This document shows positions 25,229 through 35,687 of a stretch of DNA of 64,000 nt, piece after piece. The notes beneath the pieces are model-generated. The model had not been told where the DNA came from and did not search any database. It saw only the letters and a program-made list of their open reading frames with translations. The number at the start of each line of letters is the position of its first letter. Positions within the stretch are counted from its first letter, which is position 1. Position numbers and translations under genes: made by a program. Where the stretch lies: NCBI GenBank assembly GCA_036583965.1, contig JAZBQD010000014.1, forward strand, positions 41,030,990 through 41,094,989, given 5' to 3'. This DNA is from Prunella strophiata. Its lineage: Eukaryota > Chordata > Aves > Passeriformes > Prunellidae.

Positions 25229-28200
25229 GTGTCAGAGCAATCTAAAGGAAAATTTATTGAAACAGGATGTTTCATTCTTGGATAGTAAGGTCCTTTCAAA
25301 GTGTCAGATTTGAATTCACACAAACAAAAATCATCAGATCTTGTCACAGTAACTTGCTTGTCACAATAACTTTGCTATCAAATTTAATTTTTGCTTTGAT
25401 AAATATATTATTCTGAGACTGTGGATCAATTTTAACTCCTTTTGGCCAGATTTTTACCAAATTTCTTCATAATCCTGAACACTCCCATGACTGCTCATGT
25501 AAAACATGTTGTATGGGGTCTGGTAAACACCCTTCCTGATTCTCTTTGAGCTTGATTCAGTGAAAGGCCAAGGGTAAGGTCCAGACAAACAGCAGGGGAC
25601 TTTGGTAGAATTTAGGTGTCTTCTTCAAAAACACTGCTGGGCTATCTAACTTATCACATTGAGTATCTTCCTTGCTGATTTTTTTAAAAAAATTCTAACA
25701 TTATGGGCATGCATTTTTAGACAGTTTTCACATGGAAACTTACGCACTGACATAGGTACCTGCTTCAGACCTACTGCAATGTTTAAGTATGTACATGCCT
25801 GTTTCATTGAAATACAACCTCAGAGTAACACAGCCTTATAGAACACTTTAAGACCATTTTTGGCATCCATTTCATTCAAAGAGGCCTATAGAAAAGAAGA
25901 TGGAGTTCACTTGCTATTATGGTTCTAAGAAAGGCACTTAAACCCAATAACATTTTCACCCTGATGGAAAATAAGTTTTATTTGTCTTGTTGATGTACAG
26001 TTCTAATGGACTGTAGCTCTGAGGTCAAAAGAATAACAAACATTAGTATGACTCAGCTAATCGATTCAGGTAGTACAGGACTGTTTTCTACACTATTTAT
26101 AGACATTAAATTAGAATTTTGAAAATACAAAGACACACAAAAGAAAAAACTGAGTAAATCCAGTCAGAACCAACACCTAGATGTTGGTTAATACCCATAC
26201 CCAATTGGTAAGAGTATGTCACCCATTTGAGCTCTCTCAAATAATTGGGAAACACTGGGAAATATGATCAGCCAATAGCTAGAAAATTGTTGATGACCTT
26301 ACCTTTTTCTCTTAATCAGCATTACTTTATTATGAGGTTTCTCTTGATAAGATCACATGAAGATGTTATGCTTATCTTTAATACAATATATATACAGTCT
26401 TTCAGTTTTTTCAGTCTTCTTTCCCAATTTTTTAATGGAATGATTTTTTTTTTTTTAATTTTCTTTAATTCATGCTACATAATTAGTGTTTTATCATATG
26501 GTAATGAAATTTTCTGTAGAAAATCAAGTTTTCGGTGGCTTAAGGCAATATTCAAGTTTTTACTACTCTTTCATCATTCTGGGTATTGTTTTCTAAATGT
26601 TTTTATTGATCCTAAAGAGCTTTTTCTGTCTGTAGATCTTTTTGTGTTTTACTTATTTTTTTGCTACACTGTGGGAATGTGTTATTCTTACATGGGTGTT
26701 TAGGTTCCTCAGCTTTCATTTATTACTTGGATATTTTTGTCTTGCTTTTGATATCATTCCCTTAACCTTTCTGTTTTCTAAGATGCAACCTCAACATTTT
26801 CAAAGAATTTTGACTCAAGATTCCTGCTTCAGGGGCATTAACCAATTTTTTGGGGGGACATACTGAGGCATCAATCTGTATTCATTACTGTGCCTCACTG
26901 ATGTCATGGATTTGGAGTAGAACTGACTTTTTTTTTTTTTATTGGATTTCTTAACATAGTTTTAAGTTCTAAATCCCACACTCTCAAATATATCCTTTCT
27001 GATATATACAATTTTCTTTGATCTTTTGAAATGCCCCTTGAAGTAATAATAAACCTTTTTTTTCAAGGTTGTCAATAAAAAAAGTTCTTTTAGGGAGCTG
27101 GTTCACTGAACTCTGCTTTTTTGCTTTGTAACAATTTGAAACTAGATTCTTTATTAATATAGCCATAATCCAAGATTAACTTTTTTTTTTTTCTCAAGTG
27201 CTTTGATATTAATGATCTCAATTACTTTATGAGTAAAAGCTAATAGACCTTCAATGGAAAGTGTTTGGCTTGCTAACCCAGTTGCACCTATGCTTTATGA
27301 AGTCATAAATTGAGCACAAAAGGATCAGTATTGCTGCTCTACTCTTCAATATCGTTCAGAGACACAGTAGCAGAGAATAGCTTGTTTTCCTCTATCTGTC
27401 AGAATTGGTTTTCATGGTGGTTTCTGTCCTGCTGCCTAGGAAGACATCCTATCTTCCTTTTGACCAGTGACATATATAGAATATTTCTTGTCCAAAAGTC
27501 ACAATGACATGCTTAGAATTCGATTTTACAGTCACCCTGTGTTCAAGTGTGATTACTGTTTTTTTCTTATAGCAGTATTCTGGAGAGGGCTATAGTTCCT
27601 CCTTTCATCCTCAGCAATGATAGCAACAATAACTGCTAGTAATACACTATGACCAGACATGGTGATTGAAAAGATCTTATTCAAATTTGAACTTGACAAA
27701 TAAAATTCTACAGAAGATAAATAAAAAAACCTAAACAACAAAATAAACCAACCCTACCTGACCAAAAACAACAACAATAATAAAAAACCCTCCTATGCTA
27801 TTCTTCACAATATGGGTACTACTCTATGCAAGAATTCATGTCCTGGCATCATTGTGCCAAAGGATTTGAACAAGAAAACATAGTTAATTCCTTTTAGAGA
27901 TTAATTCCCTCCTCTTTCTGGCTTTAGTTATATAGGATTTAGAGAGCATCATTCTATGCATGCTTTCTTTAAAGGGAAGAAAACAGACCAAACAAAATAA
28001 GAATAAGTCAATAATTTGTTTAAATTAAAAAGAGGAAAGCATAATCAGTGCTTTAGGAGTATGAGTTGTTTCACTGCATAAGTTGTCCAATTTGATGAAG
28101 TACCAGACCTAGGCCCCATTTGTCTGCACCGTGAAGTGAAACATTTTCGTTGTGTTTAAGAAACAAGTCTACCATAGATTTCCCTTGTGGAGAAGATCAG

Positions 28201-31200
28201 TTTTCAATGAAACTGAGTAATCTGTATTTATTGGATGTGGTATTCACCTACTTAAACTTCTTTGGGATATAGAATAAACCATAATCAAGATAAAGCACCA
28301 GTTAATTTATCCAGGAGATAGCCATCGCTAAAGCACTTTCTTCACAATCTTTGCCTGCTACATTGACCTTTGTAGAGGATACAATTAATCCTCTAACATA
28401 ACCGAGAGTAACAGCTAATATCCTGACAACAGTATTGCGTTTAAGACTCTCTGCTTTCCCTGACATATATAAACATGTGTCTAAACTAACAATGGCTTCA
28501 TAACATTTCAGTCACTCTGGGGAGAGGGAAGTCTTTCTATTTGCAAAGTAAATTGCAGAACACATCAGCTTACAACAGGCGTGTTGAAATTTTCTCTCAG
28601 TTTTAAAGATAGCATCGGCTAAAAATGTACTCTTTTTATGTACAAAGAATCTCTTTGAATCTGTATTTCATTAATCAGTGCTGTCAAAAAACATTTGGTG
28701 ACTGACTACTTGAGCTTCTGAGGGTTTAATTTAACTTGGCCTCATATTAAGAAGATGGAGGCTCCCTCTTTTCCAAAACTCAATCCTGCCTTAGAGCCTC
28801 TGCTTGGGAATTGAAAGTATTAGGAGTGTGAAGTATCTTCCCAGTTTAGCTGCTTAGAAGCTAAGTATCTAGTTCGAAGCAGTCATCCAGCTCCCTCTGT
28901 AGCTGGGAGGAAGAGATAAGTGTAAGCTAAAGCAGTGATATGAAAGCTGGAAAAATACAAAATCTAATTAATGGAGCTGTGCAAGTGACATAACGAAGAA
29001 GTTGGGAGTGTGATTGACAATCTGACAGAAAATAGACTAAAAAGCAGGATGTCTTTAGCCCATCAAAAATCTGTAAAAGTGTTCTCAAACACCTCTACTC
29101 AAACACCACCTACTATTTCAAGTAGGAAGATGCACAGAACTAGTAATGTCTGCATATGATCTTTAAAGATATAGAGAATGAAATAAACATTTTTTTTTGC
29201 TTCTAATTGCCACTGCTGCTAACGTTTGCATGGGTATGGATAAAGCAATATTAAAAAACTAAAAGTGTTTCCAGATTGATAATCAGTTGTACAACATATG
29301 CCACAATAGAGGTGGATAATTACAGTGAAGTTCTGGGAGATGGAGGACCTGGTGTGTCCAGAGAGACCATTTGCCCCAAGGAGTTAAGACTAGTTCATAT
29401 GAGAAAACTGCTTGAGGGTCAGTGGAACAGAGACAAAGGAGAGAATGGCAAATTGAAAACAAACAAAACAAAACAAAAAACCCAACCATTTTAGAAAGCT
29501 GCTTCATCCAAAATAGCTGGGAAAATTATTTTTTGCAAGTGGTGGTCTCCCACTGAGTATAGACGGAGACTAATTAACCAGTTTCAATTAAAATATTCAC
29601 TTTTGGTGGGTCTGAGTGTAACTCATTCCAGGTGCACTGCAATGAACCTTGGATGTCAGCAGAATTTGCATTAATGTCTGCAAAGCTGTGACATTAACCA
29701 TGCAGATGAAGAAACAGCTTTAAATCTGAAATCAACATTTTACTCTGGCACACACACCTCTAATGATCATAATTAGTGCTGCAGGACAGATAGCTGGACC
29801 TTCAGCCACTAGCTATCTACAGATGGTGGGAGATAGGCAGGAACAAACTGTGCTTTGAAGGAAACTAGAGACTTCTTTTAATATTTTGGTCTTTTACAGT
29901 GCACTACATGGAACTTACACTGAAGGTGAATTCATTATTCACACTTTCAATGATTATGGCATAAAATCAAAAGAGAAGGAAAGAAAAAGACTGTTATAAC
30001 TTACCTTCTCTGAATATTAGGTATTAATACATATATGTTTATCAGGTGGACAATAATTTGACTTTCACTTTATGACAGAATTTTTCCTGACTTGCATAGA
30101 ATTCTTTAACCAGTGTATTTCCTAAATTACCTTTCAGTCCACTAACACCTCCATCATCCCAGAGCTGGTCCATCTGCTCTTCCTGATGTTACTTGTGAGA
30201 TGAAGTGGAATAATTTGTTTCAAATAGAACTGCAGGGTAAATCATTTGTTGAGCTTCTATTGAATGTGAAGGCCAAAACTTAAAATCTCTGAATAAATTT
30301 AAATAAAAGTAAGAAAGTTTTTATCATTATTTGAATAGTCAGTGCAATTTCAAGACTTGATTAAAAAAAAATCTCCCATCACTATCAGTATGTTTTATGC
30401 AATGTCTGCCTTTCAATTTTTTTATTTTACAAATACAGACTCTACAGGCTCTCAGATGTCAATGAAAAAAAGAGCAATATTCTTCAAAAGCACAACAAAA
30501 CAATATAGTTTCATATATAAAATAACAGCAAAATCAATGGTTATGTTTCCAGGACAATATATTTTAAAAGACATAATATAAGCCATAAAATAAATTGGTT
30601 TGTGTCTTGTCTTTTGATACATCCCTTAATTTTAAACAAAAGGCAAGGAATAAAGTTAACAGACTTTATTACTATCATATTTCCATAATTTTTCTTAAAA
30701 CTCATCCATCCTTGAATAAGTTCCCTATTGTGTTACTCCTGTTGTAGAATGGTATATTCTTGTACAATAAACACAGTTATTCAGTAGTGAAATGTTGGTG
30801 AAAGAGGCAGTTTTGGTGGCATCTAATTTATATACCTCTGGGCAGTTCTCAAGTATATGACAAGACAAGTTCCAGTATATGTTAACAGTGTCATTCCTGA
30901 CAGCTTTCTTTGTTGAGTGAATTTGACTTCTCCTTTGAAGCCTGCTAGCAAGCAACAGGGAAATTGAAGAAAACAAACTGAAAAATATTCCCTTAAATAA
31001 TAACTTGAAAAAAAATTGTGTTTGTAAATGAACAAAATTGTACTAGTGTAGAGTAGTGATTCATAGACTTGTCTTTGAATCAGAGCTCTGTTAAGTGACA
31101 TAGAGATGGGCTCTTGGCTGCCTTGGTCGTGTAGGTGAGTTTGGTTTGGACAGAGTTCCTATTCTTCCATGGTATTCAGGCAGAAAGTGACTAATCTGAG

Positions 31201-31901
31201 TGACTAGATCAGATTTAGATGCACACTTTTTGTAAACAGCTAGATGATAAGCAGCCTGCTCCAAAACACCTATATACAGCACTCATTTTACTAGCATCCA
31301 TTTTCATTTCCATCTATAAAGAGGAAATACTGTGAAATGAATCCTGTTATGTTAGATGGTTAAAGACTCTTCTCCATAAATATGAAAGATTACAGAGGCA
31401 TGATGGTGGGCAGCCAAATCCTCAATACCTCAGTCAGGAAAAGGAGCCACTGCCCCAGCCCCAGGGCAGTGGTAGGAGTGGTCAGGTCCCATGGGACAGG
31501 GGCCAGGGCAGTGGCAGGAGTCAGTGGGGACACTCTCTGTGTCACTCCACAGAAAAAGAGCTTTACCAAGGGCTACACAGCTTGCTGAGAGAAACAGTAT
31601 TTGAGGACCAAAGAGAACATGTTATGGGATATTTACATATGGAAAGGGAAAGGTAAAGATGTTTGGGTGAGGAGAAAGTGCATTTCTTGTGTTCACACCT
31701 GCCTCCCAAGCTAGTTGTCAAAACTTCTCTACTAACGTGCACATTTCCCAGGAGGATATGTCCCAATCTCCTTGACTGTTTTACTCTTTAAGGAGGACTA
31801 TTCCTCAGCTCTGCAAAAAAAGAAATAGGGTTGAACTAAGCTGTGTTCCACCTTTCCAGATGGGGAAAAATGTCTATCCAGTCATCTTTCTGGCCTCAAG
31901 T
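25229..31901. other. AT-rich non-coding DNA with candidate conserved blocks
   Basis: No gene or transposon body was recognised. The part from 26300 to 26900 is strongly T-biased and yields an F/L-rich 152-codon frame that I regard as spurious. Blocks near 28310-28740 and 29560-29860 have balanced composition, several CpG or homeodomain-like sites and no repeat landmarks, as conserved enhancers often do. A partial duplication is listed at 31461-31521. Confidence 0.55.
31461..31521 (+). repeat. GC-rich partial tandem duplication (42-bp offset)
   Basis: CCAGGGCAGTGGTAGGAGT at 31461-31479 recurs as CCAGGGCAGTGGCAGGAGT at 31503-31521, with one mismatch and a 42-bp offset. It lies in a short GC-rich stretch, about 31430-31560, within AT-rich DNA. 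It could be a two-copy minisatellite seed. Confidence 0.8.
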
Positions 31902-33058
31902 TCATAGAACTGTTAAGGTTGGAAAAGACCTCAAAGACCATCAAATACAACCTCCTCCCACTGTGTTCACCACTAAACCATGTCCACAAATGTCACATCT
32001 ATGTGTTTTATGAACACTTCCAGGTGATGAGTCCATCACTTTCAGGGGCCCATTGTCCCAATCCTTGATAGTCCTTTTCATTAAGAAAATTTTCATAATA
32101 TCTTATTTAAACCTCTCCTGGTCCCAATGTAATTTCCTCATCATATCAGTCCTTTCCTGGAAGAAGAAGCAAACCCCACCTCACCCCATCCACCTTTCAG
32201 GCAGTTGTAGAGAACGCTAAGGTCTCCCCTGAGCCTCCTTTTCCAAGCTAAACAACCCCAGGTACTTAGCTGTTCCTCATAGTACTTGTGCTCCAGAATG
32301 TTCACCAGCTTTGTTGCTCTTCTCTGGACTTTCTCCAGCATCAAAATGCCCTTGTATTGAGAGACCCTAAATTGAACCCAGGATTCAAGGTGCAGCCTCA
32401 CCAATGCACAGTAGCGGGGGACAGTCACTACCCTGGTCCTGCTGGCCTCAATATTTCTGATTAAAATCCAGATGCCATTGAAATTTTTGACCACCTGGGC
32501 ACATGTTGGTACATATTCAGCTGCCTGTTGACCAGCACCCCCAGGTACCTTTCCACTGAGCTGCTTTCCAGCCTCTCTGTCCCAGCCTGTAGCACTGCTG
32601 GGGTTACTGTGACCCAAGAATAGGACCTGGCACGTGGCCTTGGTGAACCTCACACACTCAGCTTCAGCCCAATGATTCAGGGGCTTCCTGCCTTCCAGCA
32701 AATCAACACTCCCACTGAACTTGATGTTGACTGTGAAATTATTGAGAGTGCACTTGATCTTCTCGTCCAGCTCATTAATAAAGATATTAAACAGAGCTGA
32801 CCCTGACACTGAGCTTTGGGGAATCCCATGAGGGAACAGCCCCCTGCTGAATTTAACTCCATTCACCAGCAGTCTCTGGGCCAGGCCATCCAACCAGTTT
32901 TTAATCCAGTAAAGAATGCACCTGTCCAGGCCATGAGCAGCCAGTTTCTCCATGAGAATAGCTGTGGGAAACAGTGTCAAAGGCTTAACAAAATCTAGGT
33001 AGAGAATATCCACAGGCTTTCCCTCATCTAGTAAGCCTCACCACTCATCCATTTCAGC
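31902..33058 (-). mobile_element. CR1 LINE, 5'-truncated, with 3' end
   Basis: Read on the minus strand, this copy enters inside the reverse-transcriptase domain near 33058 and runs to the 3' end at about 31902. There the sequence TAAGGTTGGAAAAGACCTCA (shown as on the + strand) is the complement of the CR1 3' module. The 3' octamer repeat is degenerate, leaving TTCATAGAACTG. The 5' truncation is typical of LINE insertion by incomplete reverse transcription. Its coding part is described at 32141-33013. Confidence 0.92.
32141..33013 (-). pseudogene. decayed CR1 ORF2 (reverse transcriptase and C-terminal region)
   Basis: A 290-codon frame, opened by a GTG rather than an ATG, preserves the CR1 ORF2 outline. 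Motif A is kept as YLDFVK at residues 5-10, the PQGS-type motif survives as PHGIPQSSVSG at 61-71, and thumb-region and C-terminal blocks follow, such as EKVQRRATKL and RRLRGDL. The catalytic Asp-Asp of the FADD box is lost: residues 93-96 read FTVN. An in-frame TGA lies just upstream (33038-33040), and CR1-like residues continue beyond it. The N-terminal endonuclease domain and ORF1 are absent. It cannot encode an active enzyme, and the long frame is leftover from the element rather than a host gene. Confidence 0.92.
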
Positions 33059-34671
33059 TTATTATGCAGGACTCCATAGACAGAAATGCTATAGAAACAG
33101 GACACATTTTTGCATTAATCAGATCTTTATATTCTTCTGGAGTTTAGTGGTTTCAGTCAGAGTTTACAAGGTTACATTCAGCTCAGGTGAAGCAAAGGAG
33201 AAAATATGTTCAGTATTAATCTGTGTCACCTAGACTTTGAAGAACTTCACACAGTCTTAGAAGAAACACTAAGAGCATCTACTTCTTTACAAAATTCCTT
33301 TTATATTATGCTGCTGGAAGTTTTTTTCAGTCACTTAATATACTGTGAATACTCTGACCATTGCAAGATTGCAACAGTTTTAAACATACAATAAATTTAA
33401 AGCTCTGAACTTCTGTGAAGTATCCTTTTAAATGCTAACAGCATGAAACACTGTATAGGAAAGCAAAAGAGCTCAAGGTAAGGGTAGCTACCTTTCTAAA
33501 ACCAGAAAATACAAGAATTCACAGAGCTGAATCTTGGCTTTAATTTCACCAGGGAGCAAGTTCACAACTTTCCAACCTGACACTTCACACTGCCAAAACT
33601 ACCACATGGGCTTTTTGAGAAGTATCAAAAAGAAAGAGAGGAAGGGGAAAAAAAAAACCCAACTTTTTAGTTAGGAGGTAGATGTGCCCTTTGACCTGAG
33701 TGGCTAGCAAAGGAAACTTGAGGTTGCTGTGGTTACAAAAAACTGGTAGTGGAGTTTTTGTTTCCTTACAAAAAAATCCTAAAGAGGTATTCTCTGAACA
33801 CAGTAGGAAACACACAGAAGAAACATAGATTTAGAGTTATTAGCAAAGAGACCTTCAGAAAATACTTCCTTCATAAACCAGCTGTTATGAAGACTGACTG
33901 TTTCACATCTGAGAAAGAAAAGTTCAAATATGTTTCTAGTATGCATAACAATTTGAAAATTGCTGAATTATCCTAAAACCCACCAGAAAATTTGAATCAG
34001 TCAAAAGGAAAAAACAAAACAGACCAAAAGGACAGAACCATATTTAAATGAAATTTTACATAGAAAAAGAAACAGTGACTCAGTCCTTACTGCTTATCTT
34101 TATATGCATAACTGCAACACTTGGTTCATTATTTCTGCCTTTAGTCTCTGCAGTTCTCATGTGCTTCAGCAAACCTGTGTTGCATTACCTCACCATGACA
34201 TTTCCTTGCCACATCCCATTAGACAGAGTGTGATGCTTAGAGCTTGTGCTGAATGCAGAGTGGCTCCATATGATCTTCTGCCATGCTAGAGGTTTGGGGA
34301 ACTGGATCAGGTGACAGATCTGTATTGCTGGGTGAGGTGAGCCCTGGACTGCTCATCGGTTTCCATCTTAGTGAGACTTTCAGGTATTCCAAAGGCATCC
34401 CAGGAACAATCTTGGGTGCACACAATGTGGGCACTGAGAAGAAGAGGTAAGAAAATAAAATGTGACACCATAATATAACCCTAAAGTCCTGTGACTTGAA
34501 AGTCAGATTTTGCACTGAACACATTGAGTCTTGGCAGTGAAGCCAGCTAGCTTCTAATAAATACAAAGGAAATACTTTTATAACACTTTTCCATGTTAAT
34601 ACTTTAGCATTTCTGAGCAAATAGCACCTTGTCTCCAGAACAAGGAGTCATCCACAAACCATTAACATGAC
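33059..34671. other. non-coding DNA between CR1 copies
   Basis: No transposon was recognised. A 55-codon frame at 34283-34450 ends at a good splice-donor consensus (see findings), but its product resembles nothing known. The rest is AT-rich unique sequence. Confidence 0.5.
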
Positions 34672-34749
34672 TGGCACGGTGGTATTTGGTTTAAGGTTGG
34701 ACTTCATGATCTTTTAATCTTTTCCAGTCATAATGATTCTGTGATTCTA
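34672..34749 (+). mobile_element. CR1 3' end fragment
   Basis: AAGGTTGGACTTCATGATCT, then TCTTTTCCAGTCATAATG and the octamer-type end ATTCTGTGATTCT are the terminal module of a CR1. Only about 78 bp remain. It lies 160 bp upstream of a longer CR1 on the same strand, but the two are separate insertions because each has its own 3' end. Confidence 0.88.
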
Positions 34750-34908
34750 ATATTGTACATTGAGTATTAGTACACTTGACTTCATTGTATCTTTCTATAT
34801 CCTGATTCACATATAATTTCTGTGTATTTCAATTTAAATTAAAATATTTAACAATGTAACCTTACACTGTATATTTTCCATGTATGTACATGTGCACTAT
34901 CAAATAAG

Positions 34909-35687
34909 GGCTGACACCAATGGCATGAGATTCAACAAGACCAAGTTCCAGGTCCTACACTTTAGCCACAACAATCTCATGCAGTGCTACAGGCTGAGGG
35001 CTGAGGGAAAGCTGCTCAACAGAGAAGGATCTGGGGGTGCTGGTTGAAAATGGCTGAACAGGAGACAATATGTGTCCACGTGGTCAAGAAGGCCAATGGT
35101 ATCCTGCCCTGAATCAGCAATAGTGTGACCAGCAGGGCCAGGGCAGTGATTGTCCCTCTGTACTGGGCACTGGTGAGGCCACACCTCCAGTGCTGTGTCC
35201 AGTTCTGGGCCCCTCAATTCAGGAAGGACATTGTGGGGCTGGAGTGTGTCCAGAGAAGGGCAATGGAGCTGGGGAAGGGTCTGGAGCACACGTCCTGTGA
35301 GGGGTGTGAGGAGTGGCTGAGGGAGCTGGGGTTGTTTAGCCTGGAGAAAAGGAGGCTTGTTATTTTTTACAATTACCTGAAAGGAAGTTTTAGCCAGGTG
35401 GGGATCAACCTCTTGTCCCAGGAAACTAGCTACAGGATGAGATGGCATAGCTGCACCTGGGGAGGGTCAGTTTGGATATTAGGAGGAATTTCTTCACAGA
35501 AAGTGTGAGTAGACATTGGAATGGGCTGTTCAGGGTGGTGGAGGCACCATCCCAGGAGGTGTTTAAGGGAAGACTGGACATGGCACTTGGTGTCGTGTTC
35601 TAGTTGACATGGTGGTGTTCAGTCATAAATTAGACTTGATCTCAGAGTATTTTTCCAATCTAATTCAATCTGTGATTCTGTGATTCC
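34909..35687 (+). mobile_element. CR1 LINE, 5'-truncated, complete 3' end
   Basis: The copy starts inside the reverse-transcriptase region and continues through the C-terminal coding part to the 3' terminus, where TGTGATTCTGTGATTC shows the CR1 octamer repeat at about 35670-35686. It is GC-richer than its flanks. Some of its length comes from a short untranslated region after the coding remnant, including GTGGTGGAGGCACCATCCCA. Confidence 0.94.
35125..35508 (+). pseudogene. CR1 ORF2 C-terminal remnant
   Basis: A 127-codon open frame carries the C-terminal blocks of CR1 ORF2: [19 protein letters not shown], then [29 protein letters not shown], and [15 protein letters not shown]. The upstream coding part is in other frames, so indels have broken the gene. 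Its start codon is internal to the original protein and has no significance. It is non-functional. Confidence 0.92.

Noticed and set aside
26245..26703. 152-codon Phe/Leu/Ile-rich frame that looks like a membrane protein
   Set aside because: The region is strongly T-rich, which favours TTT/TTA/CTT codons and hydrophobic chance frames. No family motif, topology pattern or splice context supports it.
34237..34620. 127-codon frame on the minus strand
   Set aside because: It has no recognisable domain, and the overlapping + strand frame with a splice-donor consensus is no weaker. Neither is convincing enough to call a gene.
34987..35448. 153-codon frame on the minus strand
   Set aside because: It is antisense to the CR1 coding remnant, and GC-rich CR1 DNA often stays open on the opposite strand.
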